A stretch of DNA of 64,000 nucleotides from Leptodontidium sp. MPI-SDFR-AT-0119 (GCA_020726505.1 JAHLEZ010000002.1:3844001-3908000), one strand, 5' to 3'; positions 10,437 through 21,385 are shown, counted from the stretch's first letter. The notes: generated by a model not told the origin, from the letters alone. Made by a program: numbers and translations.

Positions 10437-11511
10437 TTCCACGCCCATCTTGAACCTTGGGCCTGACTCTGACTCCTCTGACTCTAACCCCGCCTGAATG
10501 CCACAGAAACAACACGGGACATTACATCGCTACTGTAGGTGTTGTGTTGCAGCACCAAGAGCGGACCAGACCAGACCAGGCCAAACCAGCCAGTTGAGCC
10601 GAACCAGCTCACACAGGATAGGATAGCGCCTGGTCTCTGCCAATTCATTCCACGGACTGGATAACCTTGCTATACAGTATCCCAGTCTATCCAAGGTGGT
10701 CAGCACATCCACCCAGCTTGCTTCTACTTAGACCATAGTACAACAAACGACATAAGCAAAGCCGTCTTCTGGAACAACAAGCTCAACGCGATTCGGACCT
10801 GATCTGATCTACACAGTGTGCAGCACACCCATCTACACTTCACTCACAACTACACACTACACACTACAGTCACAATCACTACACCTACACCTACACCTGC
10901 ACCTACTTTCTTCGCCTTGGCCAGTCCGTCAACTCTGCTCACCTCGTCACTCACCGCAACAAATCTGCCTATCCCTTCTTACAATACTTGCTTGCTCTCC
11001 CACCGCCTTGCCTTGCCTTGCTCTGCCTTGTGCTGTCTGGTGCCTGATCTCGGTTTGCCTAAGCTAATGCCACAACATCTTCACATCGACCGCTCTAGCC
11101 GCACTTCTTGCGCAACTCCCACGACCTCACGATACCACCTCCACCCACACGCGGCACGCGGTACTGCCGGGGAAAGGCTAGCATTCTTGCATTCTTGGAC
11201 CACCAATCTCGTACGTGTGCCTGAGCCTGGGTTTGTCCGAGTCTTCCAAGTTTGAGCACGCCAGCTTCCCTTTGGGCTCTGCTGTACTCCATCGCCGTGT
11301 ACCTCCGTATCCCCCTTCGTCAGAGATAGCCAGCCACCTCTTACAGCTGTCCCGAAAACAACTACCCACCTACCCACCTGGCTGCAAAGCCATATCAGAT
11401 TCGTCGCGTCCTCGTTGTCCGACCCACCGGTAAACGGCGCATGCTGCAGTCTGCAGTGCAAACTTTCTGCAGCTCACATTGCATCGTCGCCCGTCGGTGG
11501 TCGCCTGCACC

Positions 11512-13511
11512 ATGCAGACCCAAGCCACCCAAGCTCCAGTCGCGTTGACGCCTATTGGTGAGCCTAACCCCATCTTTACCTCCCTGATCGCTTCTCCAAT
11601 TATTTGTCCTCGTGGCCGATTGTTTCGATGTCGTTGATTTAGACGTCTTCTGGAAGCGTACAAAACCCTGGTCCACATACCAGGGACATCCCACTCACTC
11701 CTGTGCGACACCACAACTCCATGCTGCCAGGGTTGTCCGATGCTGCCGAGCTATCGTTTTGAACCCAGTTTTGAATTTTCATTGGTTCTGGCGAAGTGAT
11801 TTTTCTTTTTCAGCAATTAGAATTACTCAATTCTAGTGACCTATTGATACCGGGCCACTCAAGTTGCTGCAGTAGTCATCACCCCAATGCTACCGATTGT
11901 TCAAAGCGATTGAGATAAATGGCCAAGCGGCTGTTGCTCAACCTGGTACTATATAACCTGCAGCAAGGTACCTCCAAACACAACACGCCGCATTGTCTAC
12001 ACTTTCACTGCAGATATGATTGGACACAAGTACTGACTGGAACACAGGATATAGCAATAATAGCTGTGGCTATTGCCGTAATAAATCAGGAAGTCAGTCC
12101 CAGAAACGTAAACTCCCACACTATTGCCAACAAGTCTCAGAAACCCCATGTACCCATTCCGTTATTTCCTCTTTCGGTTTGTCTGGCATTGGCATGACCT
12201 GCATACTTTTTCAACTTCTGCATACGAAGTCCCATATTTACTTTTTCCTTTTCTCTAGGCTTTTCATACTATGTAACAGCAACCTCGTTGACCCCAAAGT
12301 TTTACCAATCCCTACTTGATCGCGGCTGGAGAAGATCTGGGTCCGTCTTATACAAACCAGACCAACATTGCTCATGCTGTCCACATTACACAATCAGATT
12401 GGATTCCGACCAATTCCACGCCTCGAAAGACCAGAGACAGGTCCAGAACCGTTTCACCAAACACATCCTCGGAGAAGTCTACATCAAGGAAGCAGCTAGG
12501 CTTCACCCATTATCACGCGAGCAAGCCAAGAAACGTAACACGGATTTTGATGTCGTGGAGCGTGTTCATGAGTGCGAAACGGGGTTGTTGAACGTGCCGC
12601 CTGAGCCTGCTCATACTTTCAAAGTCACGCTTGAGCCAGATGACTTTACAGAGGAGAAGTACGTACTGTTCGAGAACTATCAGCGTATAGTTCATCAAGA
12701 GCCGCCTCAAAAAATTACCAAGCACGGCTTCAAGAATTTCCTTTGCTCGTCACCACTTCCAAGAAGTAAAGAGGTATTCGACGGGCAGGAACGCCAACTC
12801 GGATCGTATCATCAATGCTATCGCATCGATGGGAAATTAGTCGCTGTTGGGGTTCTCGACCTTCTACCACAATGTGTTAGTGCCGTTTACTTCATGTACC
12901 ATGAATCGGTTCATCAACATGGATTTGGAAAACTCGGGGCGTTGAGAGAAATTGTTCTGGCTAAGGAGGAAGGATACAAGTGGTGGTATGCAGGTTTTTA
13001 CATCCACAGCTGTGTGAAGATGAGATACAAGGGGGACTTTTCGCCACAGTATATGTTGGATCCGGATTCTTATACTTGGGATCCGCTCAATGCTGAAGTG
13101 AAGCAGAAATTAGATGAGAAGAAATTTTTGAGCTTGTCACGCGAACGTGCCGGGCTTGTTGAAGAGGGGCCGAGTGAGAAGGAAGTGTCGACGACGGTTG
13201 CAAATAACTCAGAGCCTGATAGCAGCGTCCCTGACGATGACTCCGACGATGACTCTCCACTTTCAGATCCAGAGACACCTCTCTTCGCTCGCTCCATGCC
13301 AGGAATCCTCACCAAAACGCAGCTTCTGGAGCAAGTCAACCTTGACACCATCAAGCTTTCGGTGAGAGGTACGCAAGCGGAAGCACGACAACTTGTCGGC
13401 TGGGATACAGGTGACATGGACAATTTGAGGTCCATAAAGGGTGCAATCGCAGAGCTCGCTGCGGCTCTTGGTCCTGAGCTCGTAAAGGAGATGGTGGTCA
13501 GCTTTCACTGA
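11512..13511 (+). CDS. ATE1: Arginyl-tRNA--protein transferase Ate1
   Basis: Transfers arginine from Arg-tRNA to acidic N-termini, creating degrons for the Arg/N-degron pathway. Exons are 11512-11557, 12048-12107 and 12259-13511, giving 452 residues. The introns are 490 bp (donor GTGAGC, CTGAC branch before ACACAG) and 151 bp (donor GTAAAC, acceptor CTCTAG). The family N-terminus is visible across the junctions: TPIGYSNNSCGYC, then TSLTPKFYQSLLDRGWRRSG. The conserved cysteines are Cys22/Cys25 in the CGYC motif and the Cys-Cys pair at 75-76. The C-terminal catalytic half carries YHQCYRIDGKLVAVGVLDLL and KWWYAGFYIHSC, typical of the ATE domain. An ATG at 12288 inside exon 3 would lose the essential Cys motif. 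A Ser/Asp-rich acidic stretch (SDDDSDDDS-like) lies near residues 310-330. Confidence 0.93.
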
Positions 13512-13749
13512 TGACTGGGTTATTGAGGCTAACAACCATGCTTGGGAAGCTAGCCGTGGCAAAATTCGAAGAAAGCAAAGAATATTGGAGGTGTGGAAGA
13601 TAAGCCGCATCTAGAAACGTGGAAAGGCAAGATTTTTCATGCCTAGAATTACGACTAATGATAGATACTAGCTAGACTTATTGGGTGCTCAGTTCTCCTC
13701 GAGAACGGCGTGAATTGATAGACGGCACAAGACGAAATACACAAGAACT

Positions 13750-15138
13750 TCACACGGCCGCTTCATTCACAATCTGCCTCACCTCTGGCACTTTCTGTTC
13801 CAGAATACACAATACTTCCTCGAACACCCGCTTCTGCATCTCCTGGCCCTCAGGACCCAAGATGTTCTTTTGCACCACCCTATTCATCATCAGCTTCTTG
13901 ACTCCAAGTGGTGACCAGGAAGTAGTACACTTACGCTAGATACTCCTCATGCGACTGAGAATCCGAGATGTACTTCCCATTCTCTTCTTTCGTCGTCAAA
14001 GCCGGAACGACAAGTCTCGCCGCACCAACTTCCGTGCTCTTCGCCATAACGGCCATGAATGTATCGACAGCGACACTCATAAAAGCGTTGGTACGGTAGT
14101 CTCGCGCTAGTGAGGTCTTGACCATACCTGGACATGTCGGATTGACTATTACTTGGACGCTGTTGAAATCCTCAGTTTTCCTTTCTTTCTTCCATTACGA
14201 ATCTGGCTTGTTTTTGTTCTGAGTGATTCAAGGGATGGGTAGAGAGGGGGCGGACGTACGTTCCGTCTCGATCAACGGCTAGCTTGGCAATCTCGTTGAC
14301 GCAGTATTGGACCAGTAGTTTACTGACTGAGTACATATCTGGTTTTCCTTTCGGCCAGTTCTCTTCCTTGTTGAAGAATGTGAAGATGTCCTTCTGTGGG
14401 AATTTTCCTGGCGAGATATCGACACCTGGATTCAACTCTTAGCGATACAGCATCCCAACGAATGTGCAGCCGAAGTCTAGGACATTCAAAGCTGGGACAT
14501 TGGAGAAACCACAAGCGAAGGGGAAACAGGTCTCAAGCGAGCCGAAAAGTCAACATAATCACCAAAACATACCTCTATGCAACCCACTCGTCACAACAGC
14601 CAAATGTCCCCTCCCCCTCCCAGCAACCTTCACCCATGGCAGGAGCAAAATTGCCAAAAGCGCCGTCCCGAGACAATTAACCATCAGCGTCTCCTCCCAC
14701 CCCTCTCCCCCCTCCGCCACCGCAAACACCCTCTTCGTAACCCCCGCATTAAGCAACACATAATCCACACTATCCACCTCCCTCCTAACCTCATCCGCAA
14801 ACTTCTTGATCCCCGCGAACGTACCCATATCCAGTATTCGGACTTCGACTACACCTGTGTCTGCATCTTGCCCTGGGAGGCCCGGTTTGGATTGGGCTTG
14901 GAGTTTGAGTTTGAGTTTAGCTTGTATCTCGGCCTTTGCGCTCGCGCCTTTCGCGGCGGTGCGGGCTGTTATTATCACCCTCGAGGCGCCGAGCGTGAGG
15001 AAGTGGATTGCGGTTGCGAGACCGAGACCGGTTGTGCCGCCTGTTATTAGGATTGTTTGGTTGGAGAATGTGCCGCGTGGTGGGAGGGGGGGTGGGGAGG
15101 AATTTGTTGGCGTAGATTAGGGAGGGGAGTTTGAGCAT
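13750..15138 (-). pseudogene. Short-chain dehydrogenase/reductase with an apparent one-base frameshift
   Basis: NAD(P)-dependent oxidoreductase of the SDR superfamily, substrate unknown, related to fungal WW-domain-oxidoreductase/retinol-dehydrogenase-like proteins. Exons are 15138-14573, 14425-14260, 14159-13935 and 13879-13750, all with GT..AG ends. The N-terminus MLKLPSLIYANKFLP is in one frame. The cofactor motif TGGTTGLG and everything after it are in another frame. A run of seven G (plus strand 15086-15092) lies between them. There is no GT donor there to allow an intron, and the second frame has a stop upstream and no ATG. Counting one base fewer gives a coherent product of about 361 residues with TGxxxGxG near 32-39, LLNAG, and catalytic Tyr220-x3-Lys224 (YSVSK). 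The rest of the gene looks intact, so a sequencing error or a recent lesion are both possible. It is called pseudogene only because the frame as given is broken. Confidence 0.72.
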
Positions 15139-15778
15139 GTTGACTGAACTGTGTCACTGTGTAGACGGGTCCCAGGTGTGGTAAAAAGTGTATTTATATC
15201 TCGGAACGGAAAGGGGGTTATGGAAAGGAAAGTAGAAGAGGAGCGTGGAGAGGTACTTTTTTGCAGTTATCGTTCCTAGACTTTCTTCGGTTGACTTCCA
15301 TTTTCTGGAGTGTTTGAGTTTTATATGTACTTTATCCAAACCAGAAACACCCTCGGAGACATGTTTCGAAAAGTGGGGCAATAATTGTCCCGAGTTTGCG
15401 GTTTTTTGCTTTCAAATCCACCTCTGCTCTTGACCCTGGATAGAAGGACACTTGTCCTGGAAATTAAAGTTCGTCCGGTTAGATTCCGGTGGTTCTGAAT
15501 GTTGTTTTTCTCGATGGTCGTTTGGAAAAGGAGCAAGCAAGGGAGACTTTGGATGCGATCAGTTGGTGTCAGCCTTGCATAGTAGCCTTACGCTAGCGAC
15601 CGCTTGGAATAAACATTTTGAGCTTGAAGCTTGTAACCTCGCCTGCCCTGCCCTGCCTTCCTCTAGAATCCCAGATCCCACACTCTCCCCCACGCCTCAC
15701 ACCCCTTTCGGTTTTCTAGGAATTCGGGGATAGCAATCGTCAATCTCCGATCTTCTTCGCGAAGAGAGTGAGGAAAAA
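15139..15778. promoter_or_regulatory. Divergent promoter region of the dehydrogenase and RRP42
   Basis: 640 bp between divergent start codons. It contains a TTTATAT stretch near 15190-15198, close to the dehydrogenase start, and CT/C-rich sequence just before RRP42 (about 15640-15710). No specific factor site could be assigned. Confidence 0.4.
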
Positions 15779-16929
15779 ATGGCACCCTCATCAACACAAC
15801 AAATCCTCCTCAGCCCAGCAGAGCTCTCGTACCTACACACCTCGCTCTCGCTCACCCCGCCGATCCGCCCAGACAGCCGCACAGCAGCGCAGTTCCGCCC
15901 GCTGATAGCAGAGAGTAATATCCTTCCTGGCACGAACGGGAGCGCGAGGATATGTTTCGCGGATGGGACGGAGGCGGTTGTTGGTGTTAAGGCGGAGGTC
16001 GAGAGGTCGAGACCGAGTTATCAGGTTATTGCTGGTGAAGGGGGTGGTGAGGAGGCAGAAGATGGTGGGAAGGGAAAGGGATTGAATGAGTGGGTGGAGA
16101 TTGCGGTTGAGATCCCGGGGTTTAGGGATGATGATTCAATGCCTGTTTTCTTGGGGGCGCTGCTGTCTGAGGCGTTGCTTGCTGATGGGGAGTTTACGGC
16201 GAGGTTGCGGATTAATGAGAGGTTTCATTGGAAGTTGTATTTGGACGTGAGTTTTTTTTCTTTATTTTCTTCTCTGCTTCTTGTATCTGGGGTACTGATT
16301 TTGGCTAGATATTACTGCTGTCGCAGCCATTGTCGTACCCGCTTCCTCTGCTCTCACTTACCACCCACCTGGCTCTTCTGTCTACTAGACTACCGAAGTT
16401 GAAGTCGGAGGGTGATGAGGATCCATTGTTTGACGACGATTGGGACGCTTCAGTCTTCGTGTACCCAAGGGATGTCCAGGCTTTACATGCCAGGCCGCCG
16501 GTTACACTACTTGTTATGGCTGTGAAGGACAACATCATTTTCGATCCGAGTAAAGAGGAGCTTGCGGTTGCGGAGGTGGTTCTGGCCGTATCTGTTGGAG
16601 AGAGATCACATGGCCGAGGTGGGAACGGTATGGATGTTGATGGCAAGACGAGGGATTTGAGGTTATTGTCGGTCAGAACCATTGATCCACCTTCGAGACT
16701 GACGGCTCCTGGTGTACCTAATTCATTAAATACGGCTACGGGAGGAACTGCGCCTACGACGGAGCAAGCCGCGAGCCAGAGGGAGACTATGGAGGATGAG
16801 GGAGTATGGCAGCCACCTAGAGGTGGAGCGAAGAGGAAGTTGATAGCTGCTATGATCCAGAAAGTATTGGAGCATGGTGGGGTAGCGGAAGAGGTATTAG
16901 ACGGTCTGGACGCCGTTGAGTTGGGTTAG
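15779..16929 (+). CDS. RRP42: Exosome core subunit Rrp42 (RNase PH-like)
   Basis: Non-catalytic ring subunit of the RNA exosome (EXOSC7 in animals), needed for 3'-5' processing and decay of rRNA, snoRNA and mRNA. Exons are 15779-16246 and 16309-16929, with a 62-bp intron between KLYLD and ILLL. The product is 362 residues, longer than yeast Rrp42 (265). Family features: LSPAELSYLH at the start, RPDSRTAAQFRPL, the NGSARICFADGTEAVVGVKAE beta-strand region, and LYLDILLLSQPLSYPLPLLS across the splice junction. The extra length comes from two acidic or Gly-rich insertions, near residues 85-105 and 285-330. The GVKAE (not RNase PH catalytic) signature fits an inactive subunit. The start context AAAAATGGC is good. 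Confidence 0.9.
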
Positions 16930-17005
16930 TTGTACAGTACATACAGTTTTCTACAATGATACCCACCATCTGCGTCTACATCTCCCTCCTGCATTGCATT
17001 GCCTT

Positions 17006-17895
17006 TTACCAAATGCCAAACCACTTCTTCAACGGCCTCTTCTCTCTCACAACAGGCTCGCTTTGCACCTGCGCTTCACCATCCTTCACACCCTCACCCT
17101 CCGCACCGACCGGGATACCAGGTCCCAACAACTGCTCATCGGTCTTAGCGGTCCACCCCCCAAAACCCTCATCTTTATCCAAGCCATGCGCCTTCCTATA
17201 CGCAGCCCTCTTCGCAACATCCTCCACCTTCCGCTTACGCCTCTCCATAGTCTCCGCAGTGATATAATCCGAATTCATCTTCACTACCTCCATGAAAGTG
17301 CGGAAGAAAGCTATGGGGTGCACGAAGAGCTGGGACCAAGCGGGCAGCATGTCCGCGAAGGGGGAGTTGCGCTTGAAATTCGTAACCCAGACCGAGGTTG
17401 CAAGACCGAAGAGCGTGCCCTGGATAATAATTCAATTAGCCTACCAACCTCTTTATCTATACCAATTGAAAGACAATTGTAGGCACAGAGATATAAGGAT
17501 ATAGAGATAAAAGATACGGGAATTAAACTTACAAGAGTGATATACAAATGAATCGCCCGGTTATTCACAAACCAATGCATGAACGTCCCATCCGGCGGCA
17601 TCATGTTCGGATATTTCTTCGCCTTCTGCGCAGCAGCCTCTTCTTCTGATAGCTTCGGCCCTGGGTACCTGGGTGCTTCTTTTCTCAACCGCGCCCCGTG
17701 GGAGGGGGGGTTGAATTTCGTGGGTTTCTCGAGCACGAAGGGCTTGATGGGTTGTTTTGAGGCGGGTTTGGTTTTGGATGCTTTTGAGGCATGGCGGATG
17801 GTGAGTGCTGTTGATGAAGGGCTCGAAAGTCGCGGTCGCCATATTGCTCCTCTTTGGGGGAGGAGGAAGCGTGGGATTGAAGTCGTGGGAGGCAT
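17006..17895 (-). CDS. Predicted mitochondrial membrane protein of unknown function
   Basis: Exons are 17895-17533 and 17419-17006 (donor GTAAGT, acceptor CCAG), giving 258 residues. The first 35 residues are rich in Arg, Ser and Pro without acidic residues, as in a mitochondrial targeting sequence. One hydrophobic segment lies across the splice junction (IHLYITLGTLFGLATSVWV, about residues 115-135). A basic charged region (MERRKRKVEDVAKRAAYRK) follows and the C-terminus ends in KKWFGIW. I do not recognise a named family. The look is that of a conserved fungal inner-membrane protein with an N-in/C-out hairpin or a single span. It is head-to-head with cytochrome c, which fits a mitochondrial role but does not prove it. 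Confidence 0.75.
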
Positions 17896-18405
17896 CTTGC
17901 TTAGTTGGTGGTTGCTGGTTGACAGAGCTTAGTGAGGCTCTTGATGTTTTTTTCAAGCTTCAACAACATGAGCACTGTACCTTAGTGGGTGAACTTAGCG
18001 GAAATTTGGTATTGCTACGGGCACCCACAAGTCCACTCCTCCGCCTCGGACAAACGCGAAAGTCGTTCGATGAAATCGTGACTTCCAAGTTCCCACGCCT
18101 CGAGATCCCGGCTCCTCCCGAAGTAAAATCCCAACCCAGTAAGCCAGCCCAACCCAACCAATCAAATCACTGGGATGTCGGCTGACTCTTGCTGTGGCTC
18201 TCATCCGTGGCTGGTGCACGCTAAAAGCCAAGCTTGGCAGGAATCTCCGTGTCATCTCGTCCATCCGGGAAAGCTACCAAAACTTTTCTTCTTCCCATCC
18301 ATCTAATAAATAAAAACCTCACTCTCACTCACCTCCCGACCACACTTCCACGCCTACACATTCTTTCGACCCTCCTCCACATACATCACCTTTTAATACT
18401 TCAAT
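17896..18405. promoter_or_regulatory. Shared promoter of the mitochondrial-type gene and CYC1
   Basis: 510 bp between divergent ATGs. A CCAAT box in good Hap-complex context (CAACCAATCA) lies at 18158-18162, about 245 bp before the cytochrome c ATG. An AT-rich TAATAAATAAAA stretch lies at about 18305-18316, roughly 95 bp before that ATG, and is a TATA-like candidate. In fungi the CCAAT-binding Hap complex is known to control respiratory genes. Its use here is inference. Confidence 0.55.
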
Positions 18406-19339
18406 ATGCCTTTCAAGGACGGTACGTACTGCTTGTTATCTTGTTTTGCCTTTTCGTTTAGCAGCCAGGCCCAGGGGAAAGGGTCATGTCACTGGCCGGG
18501 TTGAGAGCCATTGGCTTTCGCCAGCTGGGTGGGCATCTTCGAAACTTGAGTTGCTGGTCAGAGGTATCATGGACGATGGGTTGATGGCCTCGGCGATCGA
18601 TTCTGGCTTCCCTGACGTCGTTGGGGTTGGGGGCACCTTTTCCTGCACACGCCACCCGAAAGATCCGATCTGGGAACATCCACGATACCACCAACCCTCA
18701 TTCAAATCCCGAAATAATTGGTACAAATGGACTTTGTGACATGGCGATGCTTCTCCTCAAGCAACAATCCTCAATTCCCCTCGTCCATGGTTGCCGCAAG
18801 CTTGCGCCTGATGCCCTACCCAGTTTCTGGTTTCTCATTCAACATATTCGGGGAGGACTCTTGCTAATGGAAATCTGTTTACAGGAGATGCTAAGAAGGG
18901 TGCCAACCTCTTCAAGACACGATGCGCCCAATGCCACACTCTCGGCGAGGGCGAGGGAAACAAGATCGGTCCTAACTTGCACGGGCTGTTCGGACGCAAG
19001 ACTGGTTCCGTTGATGGCTTCTCATACACCGATGCCAACAAGGCGAAGGGAATTACGTGGGATAACGATACCTTGGTATGTCTGCCTTTCTCATCCCCGA
19101 GACTATAATCGATTTGGTCTATATTCTTGAGAAGTCATTCGCTAACAATTGGATTTTATAGTTCGAGTACCTTGAGAACCCAAAGAAGTACATCCCAGGA
19201 ACGAAGATGGCATTCGGTGGATTGAAGAAGGATAAGGACAGGAACGACTTGATCAGGTACGTCTTCCCCCCATACTTCATATCTCCAGCGGATCAAGACT
19301 AACAACATTCACAGCTACCTGAAGGCAGAGACCAAGTAG
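18406..19339 (+). CDS. CYC1: Cytochrome c
   Basis: Mobile electron carrier between complexes III and IV in the mitochondrial intermembrane space. Four exons: 18406-18421, 18885-19075, 19162-19256 and 19315-19339, giving exactly 108 residues, the usual fungal length. Haem attachment is by Cys19-Ala-Gln-Cys22-His23. The axial ligands are His23 and Met85 (GTKMAF). The conserved [21 protein letters not shown] and [11 protein letters not shown] blocks are present. The first exon codes only five full codons. It is followed by a 463-bp intron, long for this genome. Introns 2 and 3 are 86 and 58 bp with GTATGT/TATAG and GTACGT/ACAG borders. A 169-codon frame running through intron 1 and exon 2 (18621-19130) is spurious. 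Confidence 0.97.
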
Positions 19340-20545
19340 ACGCGGACGGGCTTGTATGATAGAATAGACACTTGTACTCTAGGTTAAATAGCATTGGTGG
19401 GACGGACTGCGCTGCGTACGCGCGGCGCCGTGCAATCAAATATCAGATTCTCCTCTTTTCCTGCCAGTCTTTTTCCCCCTAGTATGAGACAAGATTGGAC
19501 GCCCATGGATTTATCTTTCTTTGGTATAGACGGATCGAGAATTGGTCGATCGATACGACAATACCTCATGTTCTTCATTGTACAAATTCGTACTTAGTAT
19601 TCATTGTGTCATTGAACTTTCATTACTCGCTCATTTTTGCCTCTTCTCATGATTCATGTCTAGGGAGCTGCTGGCGCAATTACCGCTGGGCATTTACGGA
19701 TATCCCCCCCCGAAGATCGACGCCCTTGATAGTTCTGATACATGAACTTAGAATCTGGTCATCGTTTCTTTTCAAGTTCTTCGCTTTCGCGATTCTAAAC
19801 GAGATGGCTTTAAATTTGCCAAGCAACGAAGCTGTTTACTATTGTCTCTGTCAAAATAGAGAAATGTCAATATTTCACATGAAATTTATTTGCATGCTTA
19901 CATCTTGAGTCGTATACTTAACTTTCTTAATGATGGTTTCAGTCATAAACACCCATTCCTCATCAAATATCTCGATTTCACGATATCGTCAGTCATGGAG
20001 GTTTGCCCACCTTCCTCAGAATGGCGATTTTGATGCATGTCGACCTTACCTAGGTAGGCCCGGTTCGTGACTGAATGAGGAAGGTCGCGAGTCTTAGGTC
20101 TTCTGGCAGTACAGATTTTTATATTTGAGTTCAATGGATTGAAAGTTGACGGCCCCAACTTTACTTCATAGTGAGATCTTACTTGGAGATTGCAACAATT
20201 TGAAGCAGTTTAAGCGAGTTGTGCAGGCAGAGAGACAACAACATCACATAGGAAGTCTGCATTGCATAAATATCTCCAACTTAATCGTCGGACGAGACAC
20301 TGACTCTCTCCTTTCTGTTTCTTCTCGGATGTTACAAGACTTGTTTGTTCATTTAGCCATGATCCGAGGTAATTTATTGCCTGCTGCCTGTGTGAGCAGG
20401 GGGCCCATCCAGGCAACCACTTAGAACATATAAACATTTCAAACTGAATTATATCAAACATATATCTCCCATTTCGGCTTTTTACATTTTTATTCTCACT
20501 AATACTGAGAAGCCCATCTCCCATCCAGACCAACCTGGCAATGAA
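19340..20545. other. Intergenic, no gene seen
   Basis: 1.2 kb downstream of CYC1 and upstream of the secreted-protein gene. It is AT-rich. Open frames here (for example 19495-19908) translate to Phe/Ser/Cys-rich sequence without family resemblance. A CTTACCTAGGTAGGCCC palindrome-like stretch is near 20045-20062. The right end serves as promoter for the gene at 20546. Confidence 0.45.
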
Positions 20546-20549
20546 ATGA
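20541..20549 (+). promoter_or_regulatory. Two-codon upstream ORF overlapping the main start codon
   Basis: The sequence ATGAAATGA contains a minimal uORF (ATG AAA TGA, 20541-20549). Its stop overlaps the main ATG at 20546, which lies in another frame. Scanning ribosomes would meet the uORF first, so the main protein would need leaky scanning or stop-coupled reinitiation. This only matters if the mRNA starts upstream of 20541. Confidence 0.55.
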
Positions 20550-21328
20550 AACCTCTATTCATACACCCCCTGCTGCCCCTCTGCGCTGCTCTACTCGCTC
20601 TTACCATCCACGCCAACCCGCAGCAAAAATATCTCTCTATTGATCGCGGAACTCATGCTATGGCTGAAATCGAAATCGAAAATGTCCCCGGCCACAACAA
20701 CGCCACATACGGCCCAGTACCAAAAGACGCGCAGCTCTTCGACGTCGAATTCCTCGAGATAGCACCGACGCCCATCATAGCGTAAGCTTTTGCGCCTTCT
20801 CCTACTTACCCTTCTCCTTTCATACATCTAGAGTACGCTTGTAATGTTGATTTCCAAAGCGACCGCGTCTTCTTCATCTACCTCCGCGGCTGGATGCCCT
20901 CCTCCAAAAGTCCCTCTGCAGAAAGAGACGGAATCTTCGAATCTCCTTGTTCAGGTTCAGGTCCAGATTCAGATCCAGGCCTCACAAACGCAACGCTCAA
21001 AGTAAGCAGTAGCGTCACTTACCCGGGCGGATCATCGGATTCCCATGCATCCCTCACGATCCCGTTCAAGAGCATGGTGTTTAACGACGCAGCTCACCTG
21101 GTTATTCGCGATGAGAGCGGGAAGCAGGTCGAGTATCTGCCGAGTGTGGGAAGGGGGGATGTGTTGCTGGATTTCCAGATCCCGACTTTGTTTTTGAGGA
21201 GTGGGGTGTGGACTTTTGGAGTTGAGGCTAGGCTTGAGATGGAGGATGGGGATGGGGATGGAGATGAGGAGGGAGGGTGTTTGTTTGCTTTTAAGTTGGT
21301 GCAGTGGTTGGAGGGTGGACTTAGGTAG
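20546..21328 (+). CDS. Small secreted protein, conserved in fungi, function unknown
   Basis: Exons are 20546-20781 and 20860-21328 (78-bp intron, donor GTAAGC, acceptor CAAAG), giving 234 residues. A clear signal peptide covers about residues 1-23 (hydrophobic LLPLCAALLALTIHA, then NP). The mature part starts with a segment around FDVEFLEIAPTPIIA, crosses the splice site into DRVFFIYLRGWMP, and continues as beta-rich sequence with VTYPGGS, FKSMVFNDAAHLVIRDESGKQVEYLP and DVLLDFQIPTLFLRSGVWTF. The fold could be an immunoglobulin/ML-like beta sandwich, but I cannot name the family. A DGDGDGDE repeat lies near residues 207-214. Only a few Cys are present, so it is not a typical Cys-rich effector. 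A 31-G tract lies just 3' of the stop. Confidence 0.75.
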
Positions 21329-21383
21329 TGAATGTCTTGAGATTGAAATGGCGGCTAGGAGGAAATGGACTCGATTGAGAGTG

Positions 21384-21385
<2 letters not shown>

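Larger units (their letters stand above)
8909..11511. other. Large divergent intergenic region with simple repeats
   Basis: The longest gene-free stretch (2.6 kb), between the starts of the Nudix gene and ATE1. It holds a GGTA tetranucleotide array (9184-9209), a GACACC/GACATC array followed by an ACCCAC array (10365-10436), CTACAC-like copies (about 10880-10905), and many TACCTAGGTACC/CTTGACTTGA-type short repetitions (about 9830-10060). The plus-strand sequence becomes C- and CT-rich towards ATE1. All open frames are short and mutually overlapping on both strands, as expected from low-complexity DNA. A long ATE1 5' UTR or a non-coding transcript may lie here. Confidence 0.5.

Noticed and set aside
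14577..15050. 157-codon plus-strand frame opposite the dehydrogenase
   Set aside because: Shadow of the well-supported SDR exon on the minus strand.
16916..17482. 188-codon plus-strand frame after RRP42
   Set aside because: Overlaps the supported minus-strand mitochondrial-type gene and is rich in Leu/His/Arg as a shadow frame.
18621..19130. 169-codon frame over cytochrome c intron 1 and exon 2
   Set aside because: Wrong frame through the CXXCH exon; the four-exon cytochrome c model is complete.
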